From: Psychrobacter sp. NZS113
GTDB taxonomy: Bacteria > Pseudomonadota > Gammaproteobacteria > Pseudomonadales > Moraxellaceae
Assembly: GCF_015864825.1 (NCBI RefSeq)
Contig: NZ_JADYWL010000002.1
Coordinates: 248,001 to 312,000, forward strand
Direction: 5' to 3'
DNA: 64,000 bases
Shown here: positions 28,172 to 37,931 of the stretch, piece after piece
How positions within the stretch are numbered: the first letter of the stretch is position 1
Layout: each line of letters begins with the position of its first letter
The notes under the pieces: generated by a model
The model's input: only the letters and a program-made list of their open reading frames with translations
Database searches by the model: none
Told to the model about the DNA's origin: nothing
Position numbers and translations under genes: made by a program

Positions 28172-29611
28172 ATGACGATGCAGACAGAGCAGCAGAATGA
28201 TTATATAACCCCTGTGCCTAATGCCACGCCCTTTGAGCGAGAGTGGCAGCAACTATGGCAAGACATCGAGTCAGCAGGTGGGCGCTATCAATACGTTCAG
28301 CAGCAGCTGGTCAAAAACGGCTTTATGGTAGATCGCCAACCTGTCGATAACATGAGCCCAAAAGAACGGGATCGCTATAAAAAAGCCTTGAAAAAAGAGG
28401 CAGCAGAAGAAAAAATCCTCAAAAAATCAGCGTGGCAAGCGTATAAAGCCCACCATATTGTCCATCTTGGTCACCAAGTCTACTGGTCAGATGACACCAG
28501 TGCCGATAAATGGGATATCAAAAATGCGTCCAATCGCCTTATTGAAAATAAATTGCCACTACTCAACAAGCATACTGAGCTGGCAGACGCAGTTAACCTA
28601 ACCGTGCCCCAGTTGAAAGGACTCTGCTACCAAAGGGACGTCGCAACCAATCTCGCCTATTCGCATTTCACTATTGCCAAACGCAATGGCACAGCGCGTC
28701 AAATATGGTCGCCCATTCCACGTTTGAAGTTTGTACAGCGTTGGATTTTGAATCAAGTCTTAAACAATTTAACGACGCATGATGCCGCACATGGCTTTGT
28801 ACGTGGCAAATCTATCGTGACCAATGCTGCTGTACACAGCAACAGTGAGCTACTTATTAAGCTGGATATTAAAGATTTTTTCCCTAGTGTCAGCTGGCGC
28901 CGCGTCAAAGGCGTATTCCGTCATGCCGGTTATCAAGAACAAATATCCACGCTACTGGCGCTATTGTGCACCGAAGCACCCAGACAAGTCATCAAACAAG
29001 ATGGCGTTACCTACTATGTGGCATTAGGTGATAGAGCTTTGCCACAAGGTGCACCCACTAGCCCTGCATTAACGAACATCGTATGCTTAAATTTGGATCG
29101 CCGCTTATCAGGGTTGGCAGAAAAGTTAGGCCTACGTTATAGCCGTTATGCCGATGACTTGACCTTCAGTTTTACCGCTATTGAAAGCGCCAAACCAAAA
29201 TCGAAGGCTAAAACAACGATTAAAGCAACGACTAGCACCGCAAAGAAACAAGCCGATACGCAGCACAATAAGCTAATTGGACAACTGCTTGGCTCAGTCC
29301 ATAAGATATTACGTGAAGAAGGTTTTGCGCTGAATAATGATAAAACGCGTGTGATTCGTAAAGGCAATCAGCATAACGTTACTGGTATGGTGGTCAATGG
29401 TAGCGGTGTGCCAAGGGTCTCACGCCAAATCAAGCGCATGTTACGAGCAGCCGTTCATAACTTAGAGTCAGGCGGTACATTACGCGCTGATGAAACTTTA
29501 AATACACTGTCAGGATATGCTGCTTGGATAGCCTCTGCAGAGCCAGAGCTAGGACACAGTTATCTAGCTAGAATCGAGCGTTTACAAGTGCAGCAAGAAA
29601 CACCTGCATAA
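28172..29611 (+). CDS. Retron-type reverse transcriptase
   Basis: The 479-aa protein shows the RT core: RQIWSPIPRLKFVQRWIL, LIKLDIKDFFPSVSW, LPQGAPTSPALTN and the catalytic YADD at 326-329. Retron-specific marks are present: NAAVH at 218-222 (region X, NAxxH) and VTG at 403-405 (region Y). No maturase, integrase or endonuclease domain follows, which argues against a group II intron or diversity-generating element. The N-terminal 130 residues are a charged helical extension. A Lys/Thr/Ala-rich insert lies just after the YADD strand (about 336-360). The gene follows the SWIM gene after 3 bases; an in-frame ATG two codons downstream could also be used. It should prime msDNA synthesis from the RNA at 14188-14530. 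Confidence 0.92.
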   Translation: MTMQTEQQNDYITPVPNATPFEREWQQLWQDIESAGGRYQYVQQQLVKNGFMVDRQPVDNMSPKERDRYKKALKKEAAEEKILKKSAWQAYKAHHIVHLGHQVYWSDDTSADKWDIKNASNRLIENKLPLLNKHTELADAVNLTVPQLKGLCYQRDVATNLAYSHFTIAKRNGTARQIWSPIPRLKFVQRWILNQVLNNLTTHDAAHGFVRGKSIVTNAAVHSNSELLIKLDIKDFFPSVSWRRVKGVFRHAGYQEQISTLLALLCTEAPRQVIKQDGVTYYVALGDRALPQGAPTSPALTNIVCLNLDRRLSGLAEKLGLRYSRYADDLTFSFTAIESAKPKSKAKTTIKATTSTAKKQADTQHNKLIGQLLGSVHKILREEGFALNNDKTRVIRKGNQHNVTGMVVNGSGVPRVSRQIKRMLRAAVHNLESGGTLRADETLNTLSGYAAWIASAEPELGHSYLARIERLQVQQETPA

Positions 29612-29637
29612 ATATTTATTTATATTTGCACAAAAAT

Positions 29638-29667
29638 GAGTATTAGAAAATCCTATTTCTAATACTC
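29638..29667. terminator. Terminator between the RT and UvrA-like genes
   Basis: A 12-bp perfect stem (GAGTATTAGAAA and its complement) with a 6-base loop has five T downstream on the minus strand, so it best terminates the UvrA-like gene. It may also slow plus-strand transcription after the RT gene. Confidence 0.75.
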
Positions 29668-29705
29668 ATTCAAATGAAGCATGTTAGTGCAGAATTATAT
29701 TTTCA

Positions 29706-32291
29706 TTAGACTAATAAGAACGGTGCAGTACTGCTGTCTTTTGATTGAGCAACGTCATATGGCGTACCTTGAGCAACAATCAATCCACCTTCTACGCCAG
29801 CCCCCGGCCCAATATCTATAATCCAGTCACTATTGCTCGCCACTTGCATATCGTGTTCAACCATAATGACGGTATTGCCCGCATCGACGAGGCCATTTAA
29901 CTGTGTCATGAGCATAGACACGTCAGCAGGATGTAGACCTGTGGTTGGCTCATCCAATATGTATAATGTGTCGCCTCGTTGCACACGCTGCAGCTCAGTG
30001 GCAAGCTTAATCCGTTGCGCTTCGCCGCCTGATAATTCGGTAGCAGGCTGACCCAGACGTAAGTAGCCAAGTCCAACTTGTAACAATGCCTCTAATGCAC
30101 GCAAAATAGGTGCTTCATCAACAAAAAACTCATGAGCCGCTTCAACCGTTAAGTTTAATACTTCAGCGATGTTTTTGTCTCGATAAGTGATTGCCAGTGT
30201 TTCATCATCATAGCGTTGACCATGACAAACCTGACAAGGTGCATAAACGCTTGGCAAAAACAACAGCTCAACACTGACAAACCCTAAGCCTTCGCAATTT
30301 GGGCAGCGGCCTTTGGTAGTATTAAACGAAAACCTGCCAGCATCATAGCCTTTTTCTTTTGCTTGTTTGGTGGCCGCAAACAGCTTACGTACATTGTCAA
30401 ACAGGCCCGTATAGGTTGCCAAATTAGATCGCGGTGTACGCCCAATCGCTTTTTGATTGATATTAATAAGGCGACGGGCGTGCTCCATGCCAGCGACAAT
30501 TTCACCGCCGGTTACCGACTCAAGCTCCTGCTCAAGTAAATCCGCCTCACCGACAGGCGCTTCTGTAACTGTCTTTTGACCCAATGCTTCACTGATAAGC
30601 TCTACCAACGCTTGGCTGACGAGGCTTGACTTACCTGAGCCTGATACCCCTGTGACACTGGTCATGACCCCAAGTGGAAACTCAACGTCTAATCCTGTGA
30701 TATTGTTTCGCTCAACGTTGGCAAGCTTAAGCCAGGCTGCTGGCTGCCTTGTACGAGATTTAGACTGAGCGTTAGACGTAGTATTGGCAAAGAGATATTG
30801 ACCAGTATGCGACTGCTTAACCTCACGAAGGCCCTCTATAGGCCCACTATAAACAATCTGGCCGCCATGCGTGCCTGCCTTTGGCCCGACATCGACTATC
30901 CAATCGGCATGTCTAATAACGCTAACGTCATGCTCAACGATAAACACTGAATTGCCAGCCGCGATTAGCTCATCCAACGCGCCTAGCAATGCTTGAGTAT
31001 CAGCGGGATGCAGACCTGCCGATGGCTCATCAAGGACATAGACTACGCCAAACAGCTGCGAGCGAATTTGAGTGGCTAAGCGCAATCGCTGTAACTCACC
31101 AGGAGAGAGTGTCGGGGTGGTACGCTCAAGCGAGAGATAGCCTAACCCTAACTTTGTTAGCGCTTCAACACGAGAGAGAATATCACTGGCGATACGCTGG
31201 GCGACGATGGCTTTTTCACGGTTTGGTGTCTCATCAGCTACCTTAGTACGCGCTGTTTTTTCCAGTTTTTGTGCCATTTCAGTTAGCGTTAGCTGTGATA
31301 GCTCTCCGATATCGAGTCCTGCAAACTTAACCGATAGCGATTCTTTCTTTAGTTTTTTGCCGTGACATTCTGGGCACTCAGATATCTGCATAAACTGCGA
31401 GACACGTTTTTTGGTACGTGGGCTTTGAGTGGTGGCAAAAGAGTGCAAAATGAAGTTTTTGGCACTGGTAAAAGTACCCATATAGTTTGGCTTTTCGCCG
31501 TTTTCTATCGCGTCACGCGTTTGCTCAATGTTGTATTCAGGATAGACAGGCACTGCCGGCGTATCATCCGTAAATAAAATCCAGTCGCGTGTTTTTTTCG
31601 GTAATGTACGCCATGGTTTATCAATATCGTAACCCAATGTGGTCAATATACGACTGAGGTTTTGTCCTTGCCACGCTGGTGGCCATGCTGCAATCGCACG
31701 CTCACGGATGGTCTTGGTGTTATCTGGCACCAGCAGCTCTTCAGTGACCTCAAACACGCGGCCAATACCTGAACAAGTCGGGCAAGCACCATCTGGCGTA
31801 TTGGGAGAGAACGCATCGGCATATAGTATCCCTTGATCTGCAGGATATTCTCCTGCTCGTGAGTACAGCATACGCAGACTATTGGATATCGTTGTCACGC
31901 TACCCACGGACGAGCGCACCGATGGCGTGCCTCGTTTTTGCTGTAAGGCGACGGCTGGTGGCAATCCTTCTATACTATCGACATCTGGCTCATCAACCTG
32001 ATCAATGAGTCGTCTAGCATAAGGAGATACCGAATCAAGATAGCGGCGCTGTGACTCGGCAAATAACGTGCCAAATGCCAGTGACGACTTTCCTGAGCCT
32101 GATATACCGGTGAAGACTACCAGTGCATTACGCGGCAAATCAACATCAACGTTCTTTAGGTTGTGAACGCGTGCACCTCTTACTTGAATGTTTTCTTGTT
32201 CAGGGTTATAAAGAGTGTTTCTCACTGCGCTTGTTTTACTTGTTTTACTTGTTTTACTTGTTTTTTCTTCTAATTTTTTTGGGTTCGCCAT
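29706..32291 (-). CDS. Short UvrA paralogue (UvrA-like ABC ATPase)
   Basis: The 861-aa protein has two ABC ATPase halves: Walker [16 protein letters not shown] and [14 protein letters not shown], and signatures [12 protein letters not shown] and [12 protein letters not shown]. It has UvrA zinc motifs ([29 protein letters not shown] followed by CQVCHG). It is clearly shorter than housekeeping UvrA (about 940 aa), so it belongs to the UvrA-like/UvrA2 group linked to damage or drug tolerance. Near the N-terminus a TSK repeat is encoded by four 9-bp direct repeats. It is convergent with the retron operon and has its own terminator, so a functional tie to the retron is not evident. Confidence 0.85.
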   Translation of the reverse strand: MANPKKLEEKTSKTSKTSKTSAVRNTLYNPEQENIQVRGARVHNLKNVDVDLPRNALVVFTGISGSGKSSLAFGTLFAESQRRYLDSVSPYARRLIDQVDEPDVDSIEGLPPAVALQQKRGTPSVRSSVGSVTTISNSLRMLYSRAGEYPADQGILYADAFSPNTPDGACPTCSGIGRVFEVTEELLVPDNTKTIRERAIAAWPPAWQGQNLSRILTTLGYDIDKPWRTLPKKTRDWILFTDDTPAVPVYPEYNIEQTRDAIENGEKPNYMGTFTSAKNFILHSFATTQSPRTKKRVSQFMQISECPECHGKKLKKESLSVKFAGLDIGELSQLTLTEMAQKLEKTARTKVADETPNREKAIVAQRIASDILSRVEALTKLGLGYLSLERTTPTLSPGELQRLRLATQIRSQLFGVVYVLDEPSAGLHPADTQALLGALDELIAAGNSVFIVEHDVSVIRHADWIVDVGPKAGTHGGQIVYSGPIEGLREVKQSHTGQYLFANTTSNAQSKSRTRQPAAWLKLANVERNNITGLDVEFPLGVMTSVTGVSGSGKSSLVSQALVELISEALGQKTVTEAPVGEADLLEQELESVTGGEIVAGMEHARRLININQKAIGRTPRSNLATYTGLFDNVRKLFAATKQAKEKGYDAGRFSFNTTKGRCPNCEGLGFVSVELLFLPSVYAPCQVCHGQRYDDETLAITYRDKNIAEVLNLTVEAAHEFFVDEAPILRALEALLQVGLGYLRLGQPATELSGGEAQRIKLATELQRVQRGDTLYILDEPTTGLHPADVSMLMTQLNGLVDAGNTVIMVEHDMQVASNSDWIIDIGPGAGVEGGLIVAQGTPYDVAQSKDSSTAPFLLV
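32230..32265 (-). repeat. 9-bp tandem repeat in the UvrA-like gene
   Basis: Four consecutive copies of CTTGTTTTA (the last ends in T) encode the Thr-Ser-Lys repeat near residues 9-20 of the UvrA-like protein. The unit keeps the reading frame, so copy-number change by slippage would only lengthen or shorten the tail. Confidence 0.85.
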
Positions 32292-32476
32292 AACGTTATT
32301 GTTCCTATAAAATCGTTGTTTATTCTTAATGTGTTTAGTTCTCTTTATTTAATTAGTTGTATTTATTCAATTAACAGAAAGGTTAACATGTACTTATACA
32401 TGCCTATGGTGAGGCTTACGTATCAATAGCATAGATAGACAAAACGATAACTCAAGTCACCCAATCATTAATAATA

Positions 32477-32504
32477 AAAAACCCGCATTAATGCGGGTTT
32501 TGTT
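32477..32504. terminator. Terminator downstream of the DUF819 gene
   Basis: AAAACCCGCAT directly followed by its complement ATGCGGGTTTT forms a GC-rich hairpin flanked by A and T runs on both sides. It lies about 50 bases after the DUF819 stop and also precedes the UvrA-like gene. Confidence 0.8.
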
Positions 32505-32553
32505 TAGCAAAAAATGCTATTAAGGTGCTATTAAGATAATGACAACTTGTACA

Positions 32554-33798
32554 TTAAGACACGACTAATCGCATCAACTGAGTGCTGATATAACCGCCAA
32601 ACGTCCCTACTGCATAACCTAAAATACCCAAAAATACCCCGACAGGAGCCAGTGACGGATGAAAAGCCGTTGCTACAATTGGTGCAGAGGATGCACCGCC
32701 AGTATTTGCATTGGAACCGACTGCTAAAAAGAAGAATGGTGCTCGAATGAGTCGAGCGACAGCAAAGATAATCACGACGTGAATACTCATCCATAACAGA
32801 CCGATTAGTAACAGTCGCCACTGTGAGACGATACCAGCCAGATTAATTTGCATACCAATAGCAGCAATCAATATAAAGATAAATACGGTGCCGATTTTTG
32901 ATGCACCCACATGATCAAGCCGACGAATTTTAGTAAAAGAAAAGATGACACCTATTAAGGTGATAATCACCACCATCCAAAAGAACGAGCTGGCAAAGCT
33001 ATACTGGACTGCCCATCGGTATGGTGCGAAAAACCCTGCAATTTGACCACCGATAAAGTGCGCTACTCCTACCATAGCAAAGCATAAACCAAACATCACC
33101 ATCAAATCATTTAAGGTTGCTGGTCGTTCATTATCACGCTCATAATTTTCAACAGCTTTAACCACTTTATCAATACTGCTGGTATCCGCCCGCAAAAATC
33201 GATCTATTTTCTCGCTGTGTTTAGCCATGACTAAGATAGCCAATAACCATAATGAAGCATTGGTGGTATCGACCAAAATCATCATGCCAAACAAATCATC
33301 ACTAACCCCAAACAGCTCTTTCATCGCGGCTTGATTGGCCGCCCCGCCTATCCAACTACCCGCCACCGCTGAAAATCCGCGCCATAGCGTGTCATCTGTG
33401 AACATGCCAGGCGATATCCATTTAGCAATTCCTAAACTGATCGGACCACTAATGATAATAGCGATACTAGCCGCGAAAAACATCGCAATCGCTTTCCAAC
33501 CCAGGCCCAATATTTTGGGCACATCCATCGATAGGGTCATCAGCAGCAAACTTGCTGGCAGCAGATAAGTAGCAGTAAATCCGTAAATCTGTGAGCCAAT
33601 ACCATCAGCGAAGACGCCTAAGCTATTCAGCGTCGCAGGTATAAAGCAGCACAGTACAATACCTGGCAATACAGCATAAAACCGTCGCCAAAACCTACCG
33701 GGTAAACTTTGTGTATAAAACACTAAGCCGATAATGGCCATAATGATGCCAAAGGCCAATGGCAGACTATCAATGGTTAAATGAGAAGTGTCGGGCAT
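32554..33798 (-). CDS. DUF819 family integral membrane protein
   Basis: The 414-aa protein has about ten hydrophobic segments and the conserved SWIGGAANQAAMKELFG and NANTGGASSAPIVATAF motifs of DUF819. These proteins resemble transporters of the glutamate/CPA-like fold, and the substrate is unknown. The ATG at 33798 is chosen because GGAG lies seven bases upstream; a TTG 21 codons earlier has no clear binding site. It is a single gene placed between two minus-strand genes with terminators on either side. Confidence 0.82.
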   Translation of the reverse strand: MPDTSHLTIDSLPLAFGIIMAIIGLVFYTQSLPGRFWRRFYAVLPGIVLCCFIPATLNSLGVFADGIGSQIYGFTATYLLPASLLLMTLSMDVPKILGLGWKAIAMFFAASIAIIISGPISLGIAKWISPGMFTDDTLWRGFSAVAGSWIGGAANQAAMKELFGVSDDLFGMMILVDTTNASLWLLAILVMAKHSEKIDRFLRADTSSIDKVVKAVENYERDNERPATLNDLMVMFGLCFAMVGVAHFIGGQIAGFFAPYRWAVQYSFASSFFWMVVIITLIGVIFSFTKIRRLDHVGASKIGTVFIFILIAAIGMQINLAGIVSQWRLLLIGLLWMSIHVVIIFAVARLIRAPFFFLAVGSNANTGGASSAPIVATAFHPSLAPVGVFLGILGYAVGTFGGYISTQLMRLVVS

Positions 33799-33965
33799 CC
33801 AATGGCTCCATTGCGCACGATAAAAACTTGTCAGTATAGAGAAGGCAAAAAAAACGTGCAAGCCACTATCGAATACAAAGCTAACTTTTACTCTGTTAGC
33901 TAAGTTAATCCTATTAATTATGCTCGAAGAGTATTAAGGCGGACAAAAACAAAGTTAGCAGACAC

Positions 33966-33996
33966 AAAAAAGCCAGATAACAAGTATCTGGCTTTT
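33966..33996. terminator. Terminator of the DEAD-box helicase gene
   Basis: The stem AGCCAGATA/TATCTGGCT with a 4-base loop is followed on the minus strand by six T. It lies about 70 bases after the helicase stop. Confidence 0.85.
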
Positions 33997-34066
33997 CAAT
34001 GCTGGGTTATACGATTAAATTAAGTGATTTTATTAAAATCATTATTAACCGTTAACGATAGCGTTA

Positions 34067-35725
34067 TTACGAGTTATTACCACGGTTGCCGCCGTTTGGA
34101 CGACCTTGGCCACGGCTGTCAGAACGACCAGCTGGACGACCTTGGCTGCCGCTTGGACGACCGCGACCCGTTGCAGCACGCTCACCACGTGGAACGCCAG
34201 TGCTATCACCGCGGCTAGGGCCACCAGTGCGCTTGCCTTGATAAGGCTTGCCACCTGAACGCTCATTTGGTTTGCCTGACGTGTCACGTGGCTTACCTTG
34301 ATAACCGCTGTCATTGCTAGCGCGTTGACCAGTTGATGAGCTGTCGCTTGAACGACCACGAGCATTAGCAGGATTACCTTGATAGCCACCGCTTGAACGA
34401 CCACGGCCTTGACCATTACCACCGCCGTTAGAGCGACCACGACCACGGCCACGACCATTACCTTTGTTTTCGCTAGGTACGTATGTTTTCTTAGGTTCCA
34501 TACCTTCGATGATGCATACTTCCATTTTGCGATCTAAATAACGGTTGATAGCGTTTAGCTGTGGACGGTCATCCATGCTACATAAGCTGATAGCAATACC
34601 AGTACGACCAGCACGACCACAACGACCGATACGATGGACGTAATCTTCAGTTTGGCGTGGAAGATCATAGTTGATAACGTGCGAGATTGCTGGGATGTCT
34701 AGACCACGAGCAGCAACGTCAGTCGCTACTAGGATTTTAACTTTACCATTACGCAAATCTTGAACGATACGGTTACGCTTGCTTTGTGGCAAGTCACCAT
34801 GTAGGAAGCTTGCTTTATGACCAGCTTCTTGTAACTGTTTTGCTAGTTTTTCAGTACTACGTTTGGTAGCAGCAAAGATAATGATCTGTTCCATATCTTG
34901 CTGGCAAACGATTTTGTCAAGTAAACGGTTTTTGTGATCGAAATCATCACAGTAGTACACTTTTTCTTCGATGTGTGCAGATTCTACTTTGATTGATACA
35001 CGCTCAGGGTTCTTAGTGAAGCTGGCAGCGATTTTACCTACTGGGCCATCCCAAGTTGCAGAACACATGATGGTTTGACGATCAGTAGGAGCAGCGCGCA
35101 AGATGTCACTGATGTCATCAGCAAAACCCATGTCTAGCATGCGGTCAGCTTCATCAAGTACCAATACCTCTAGGCTTGATAGATCAACACGACCAGCATT
35201 GATATGGTCAAGTAAACGACCAGGAGTTGCAACGATAACTTGAACGCCTTTTTTCAAAGCAGTGATCTGACCATTGTACGGTGCGCCGCCAACTAGTGGT
35301 ACACAGAACAGACCGCGCATATCTTTAGAATATGTACGAACGCTGTCATGTACTTGCTGAGCAAGTTCACGCGTTGGGGTTAGGATAAGTGCTTTAGTTA
35401 GTTTGTCAAAGCTAGTCGCACGGCTCAAACGATCAAGTACTGGGATAACGAAAGCGGCAGTTTTACCACTACCTGTTTGCGCTGACAATAACAAGTCACG
35501 ACCCGCTAGAGCAAAAGGAATAGCTTGTGCTTGGATAGGCGTTGGGTTGGTGTAGCCACTGCGATCAAGTGCCGTTAGAATAGGCTTAGCGATGCCAAGA
35601 TCCGTAAAAGTAACTTGGTTTTCGTCAACAGCGTCATTAGTAGCCGCTTGAGTGTCAGTGTTTGGGGTGTCAGTGCTTTCGATGATACCGTTTTCAGCGG
35701 CGATTGCAGATAAGATGTCAGTCAT
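34067..35725 (-). CDS. DEAD-box RNA helicase with RG-rich tail (RhlE/DeaD-like)
   Basis: This 552-aa ATP-dependent RNA helicase has a Q motif (FTDLGIAKPIL with PTPIQAQAIP, about 40-70), motif I SAQTGSGKT (81-89), motif II DEAD near 190, motif III SAT, and motif VI HRIGRCGRAGRTG. From about 425 to the end the protein is Gly/Arg/Ser/Asn-rich with RGRG repeats, an RNA-binding tail common in cold-adapted helicases. It likely helps ribosome assembly or mRNA turnover at low temperature. Upstream is an unusually long 583-base non-coding region, which may hold a regulatory leader. RhlE or DeaD orthology cannot be settled from the sequence alone. Confidence 0.88.
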   Translation of the reverse strand: MTDILSAIAAENGIIESTDTPNTDTQAATNDAVDENQVTFTDLGIAKPILTALDRSGYTNPTPIQAQAIPFALAGRDLLLSAQTGSGKTAAFVIPVLDRLSRATSFDKLTKALILTPTRELAQQVHDSVRTYSKDMRGLFCVPLVGGAPYNGQITALKKGVQVIVATPGRLLDHINAGRVDLSSLEVLVLDEADRMLDMGFADDISDILRAAPTDRQTIMCSATWDGPVGKIAASFTKNPERVSIKVESAHIEEKVYYCDDFDHKNRLLDKIVCQQDMEQIIIFAATKRSTEKLAKQLQEAGHKASFLHGDLPQSKRNRIVQDLRNGKVKILVATDVAARGLDIPAISHVINYDLPRQTEDYVHRIGRCGRAGRTGIAISLCSMDDRPQLNAINRYLDRKMEVCIIEGMEPKKTYVPSENKGNGRGRGRGRSNGGGNGQGRGRSSGGYQGNPANARGRSSDSSSTGQRASNDSGYQGKPRDTSGKPNERSGGKPYQGKRTGGPSRGDSTGVPRGERAATGRGRPSGSQGRPAGRSDSRGQGRPNGGNRGNNS

Positions 35726-36308
35726 AGTAATCCTTGGTAAGTATAAGCTGCTGTAAATTCAGCAAACTTGATGCATACCACTGATAACCGTTCACCACGC
35801 TGCCTTTATTAAAGAATTACCGGACCACTGTAGGAGTGTCGATAATCAGAAACCCAGCCAATAGAGCTGACGTTTCTACAATAAATGCGTTCGTGCTGTC
35901 TGACGTATTTTGGTGGTAGTGCCGAGTGTCTTATCCTTGCTTGATATACGCGCATTATCGATGCTTTGTCTAAAGCAGATAAAGGCAAACAGCAACCAAT
36001 CTAATCCATACTCATGGAACAGTAGATAAGATATGAGTCAAAAATAACTGATATTTTAAAAGGTTATTTAAGTACACAAAATCATCGGCAACAATTACTT
36101 ATGGTCATCCTAGACCCAAAATCGCAGGCGATGTTATCAATCTCATAATTCACGCAAGCTATAAGCTAACGTGGCGACGTAGTATATCATAATAAAAGTA
36201 CAGTTGTACCTTTTATTTGATAATGATAGAAATAATCTTGGCTTAGCCTGCAAGGTTAACTTTTAACCACGTATGTTAGCCATGTTTAATATATGCTAAA
36301 TGTATGAC
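35726..36308. other. Long intergenic region upstream of the helicase gene
   Basis: These 583 bases hold no supported gene. The helicase mRNA (minus strand) must start here, and a long leader as in cold-induced genes is possible. The DUF1176 gene ends at the right border. I could not define promoter, riboswitch or stable hairpin with confidence. Confidence 0.5.
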
Positions 36309-37391
36309 TTATTGTGCTGTTTTAACGTCAGTGACATAGGTCGGTAGTTGCCATGCCCCACCAACTTCAATCATGCGGCACAGCCCAGTACTGCTCTGAT
36401 TGCTTTTTTCAAACGATTTTCCTGTCCATATCCAATCAGTCTTAGTTAAGCAGTCACCAATACCACGACCTTTTTGTACTGAGGTGACTATACCTTTATC
36501 GTAGTCAGTAGCGTTGGTTGTTACCAGTGTGGGATTGTAAGGTTTGGTGTCATTGATGACCCAGGCACCCGCCCCTGTATTATAAGCACTCGTCCAGCAG
36601 TCATGCTGTGCTATCAATTTCGAGCTGTTCAGGCGACTAACTCGCCATGGTGATTTATCTGACAAATTTGGGCAGTCACCATCGACATCTTTGATAGTGC
36701 CTTTCATGAGTGCAGCCAATTGCGACGATTTCATGATAAACTTTTTCTTATCATTCACGGCGGCATTTGGTTTAGGCGCGACAAAACGTAGGATAGGTGC
36801 CGCTTTAGGTGCTAATACTCCGCTATTAGGTTTAACTGCACTGGCATGATCAATAAAAGCGCTCGATGTCCCTACTCGCCCCTGTGCTTCGTCCGCTTTG
36901 AGCATAACGGCACTAGCGCCTTTATCAGATAGCTGCCAACGTGAATTGCGCAGTACCAGTTCGATATTGCTTGATTTGGGCAGCGCCTCTAACAGTGCGG
37001 TCACTTGCGCTTTCGTCAATTCGGCACTACCGGCTGTGGCCGAAAACGGCTGAGTTTCACCATAGTCTTTATCATTAATAAACAATGATATACGGTGACG
37101 GTTACCCAATTTCATCAAGGCTTTAGAAGAGCTTTCTTTGGCCCCGCCAATTTTTACTTTGCCATCTACACTCGCATTCGCACCTGCACGGCGTGTGAGT
37201 AATACAGATATAGGGAATTCGCTATTGTTTTCTGCTTGATAGCCTGCCAGCCGGCACGTACGAGTATTGTCACAAGCAACCTGCCAATCTTGGCTGGTTA
37301 ACTCAACGCCTGAATGCGCCATACTTGCCGTACTGAATAAAGTAGTGCTGATAGCAGCAAATACAGATAATCGTATTTTGTTTTTTATCAT
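36309..37391 (-). CDS. DUF1176 periplasmic protein
   Basis: The 360-aa protein starts with a Sec signal peptide (MIKNKIRLSVFAAISTTLFS, cleaved after SMA) and then DUF1176 features: QDWQVACDNTRTCRLAGYQ, TRRAGANASVDGKV and paired cysteines near the C-terminus (DCW, GDCLTKTDWIW, CRMIEVGG). Its function is unknown. An in-frame extension of 65 codons upstream lacks a signal-like character and would hide the signal peptide, so the ATG at 37391 is chosen even though no strong ribosome site precedes it. It is a single gene. Confidence 0.8.
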   Translation of the reverse strand: MIKNKIRLSVFAAISTTLFSTASMAHSGVELTSQDWQVACDNTRTCRLAGYQAENNSEFPISVLLTRRAGANASVDGKVKIGGAKESSSKALMKLGNRHRISLFINDKDYGETQPFSATAGSAELTKAQVTALLEALPKSSNIELVLRNSRWQLSDKGASAVMLKADEAQGRVGTSSAFIDHASAVKPNSGVLAPKAAPILRFVAPKPNAAVNDKKKFIMKSSQLAALMKGTIKDVDGDCPNLSDKSPWRVSRLNSSKLIAQHDCWTSAYNTGAGAWVINDTKPYNPTLVTTNATDYDKGIVTSVQKGRGIGDCLTKTDWIWTGKSFEKSNQSSTGLCRMIEVGGAWQLPTYVTDVKTAQ

Positions 37392-37931
37392 TAATAAGGA
37401 TGTCTTTTTTGTTTTTTTAGAATGAAGTCTTAGACGAGTGGTATCGTTCGGGCGTGAGTATGGAGAGACATCTATATGTCGATAGTTCTGAGCAGCCTTG
37501 ATCTGAGAATAGCAAACAGCAAAATGATTATTGCTTGTCTGTAGTGATATATCCATCAGCTTACGGTTGTCGTCATTCATAGTCATTACTCATCAATAGA
37601 AGCAGTACAAGTACCTACCCATCAAGGCAGTGTCTGCTATCTTAACGTATCAATGTTTCTATCTGTTATACTAATGTACTATTATGTAAACGGGCAAGTA
37701 TATGATTATTTTAATATAACTATATATAAATACAGAATAACTGCGAGTTGGATGGTTATAAATGTCTATAAAATAAGGCTGATAAGCAATCCGCTTATCA
37801 GCCTTTTGGTTATTAATATCTGTATTGCTCAGCTGTAGTCAAACTCTAAAAAAAGGTACAAGGCAGCCGACTTTAGATTGTACATATAGGAAGGCTAACG
37901 CCGTAGCAGTTTAGTCGTTCTCTAATTATAG
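37392..37931. other. AT-rich intergenic region
   Basis: This 540-base stretch has no supported gene. It contains the DUF1176 promoter region (minus strand) and the hairpin at 37775-37807. A 61-codon plus-strand frame at 37653 is AT-rich, with no ribosome site and no family likeness, so it is not called. Confidence 0.5.
37775..37807. terminator. Intrinsic terminator, probably of the yghU gene
   Basis: A 13-bp perfect stem AAGGCTGATAAGC/GCTTATCAGCCTT with a 5-base loop is followed by T-rich sequence on both strands. It sits 125 bases downstream of the glutathione transferase stop on the minus strand. Confidence 0.75.

Noticed and set aside
28172-29611. Group II intron, diversity-generating or CRISPR-associated reverse transcriptase
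   Set aside because: No maturase or endonuclease domain, no template/variable repeat pair, no CRISPR array or cas gene; the retron marks NAxxH and VTG are present.
29706-32291. UvrA-like gene as part of the retron system
   Set aside because: It is convergent, has its own terminator and belongs to a widespread paralogue family; neighbourhood alone is not enough.
34045-34458. 137-codon minus-strand frame, Val/Ala-rich
   Set aside because: It is the shifted reading of the Gly/Arg repeat region of the DEAD-box helicase.
36309-37586. Longer DUF1176 protein from an upstream start
   Set aside because: The extra 65 residues would bury the clear signal peptide.
37653-37838. 61-codon plus-strand frame
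   Set aside because: It has no ribosome binding site or family likeness and runs through a strong terminator hairpin.
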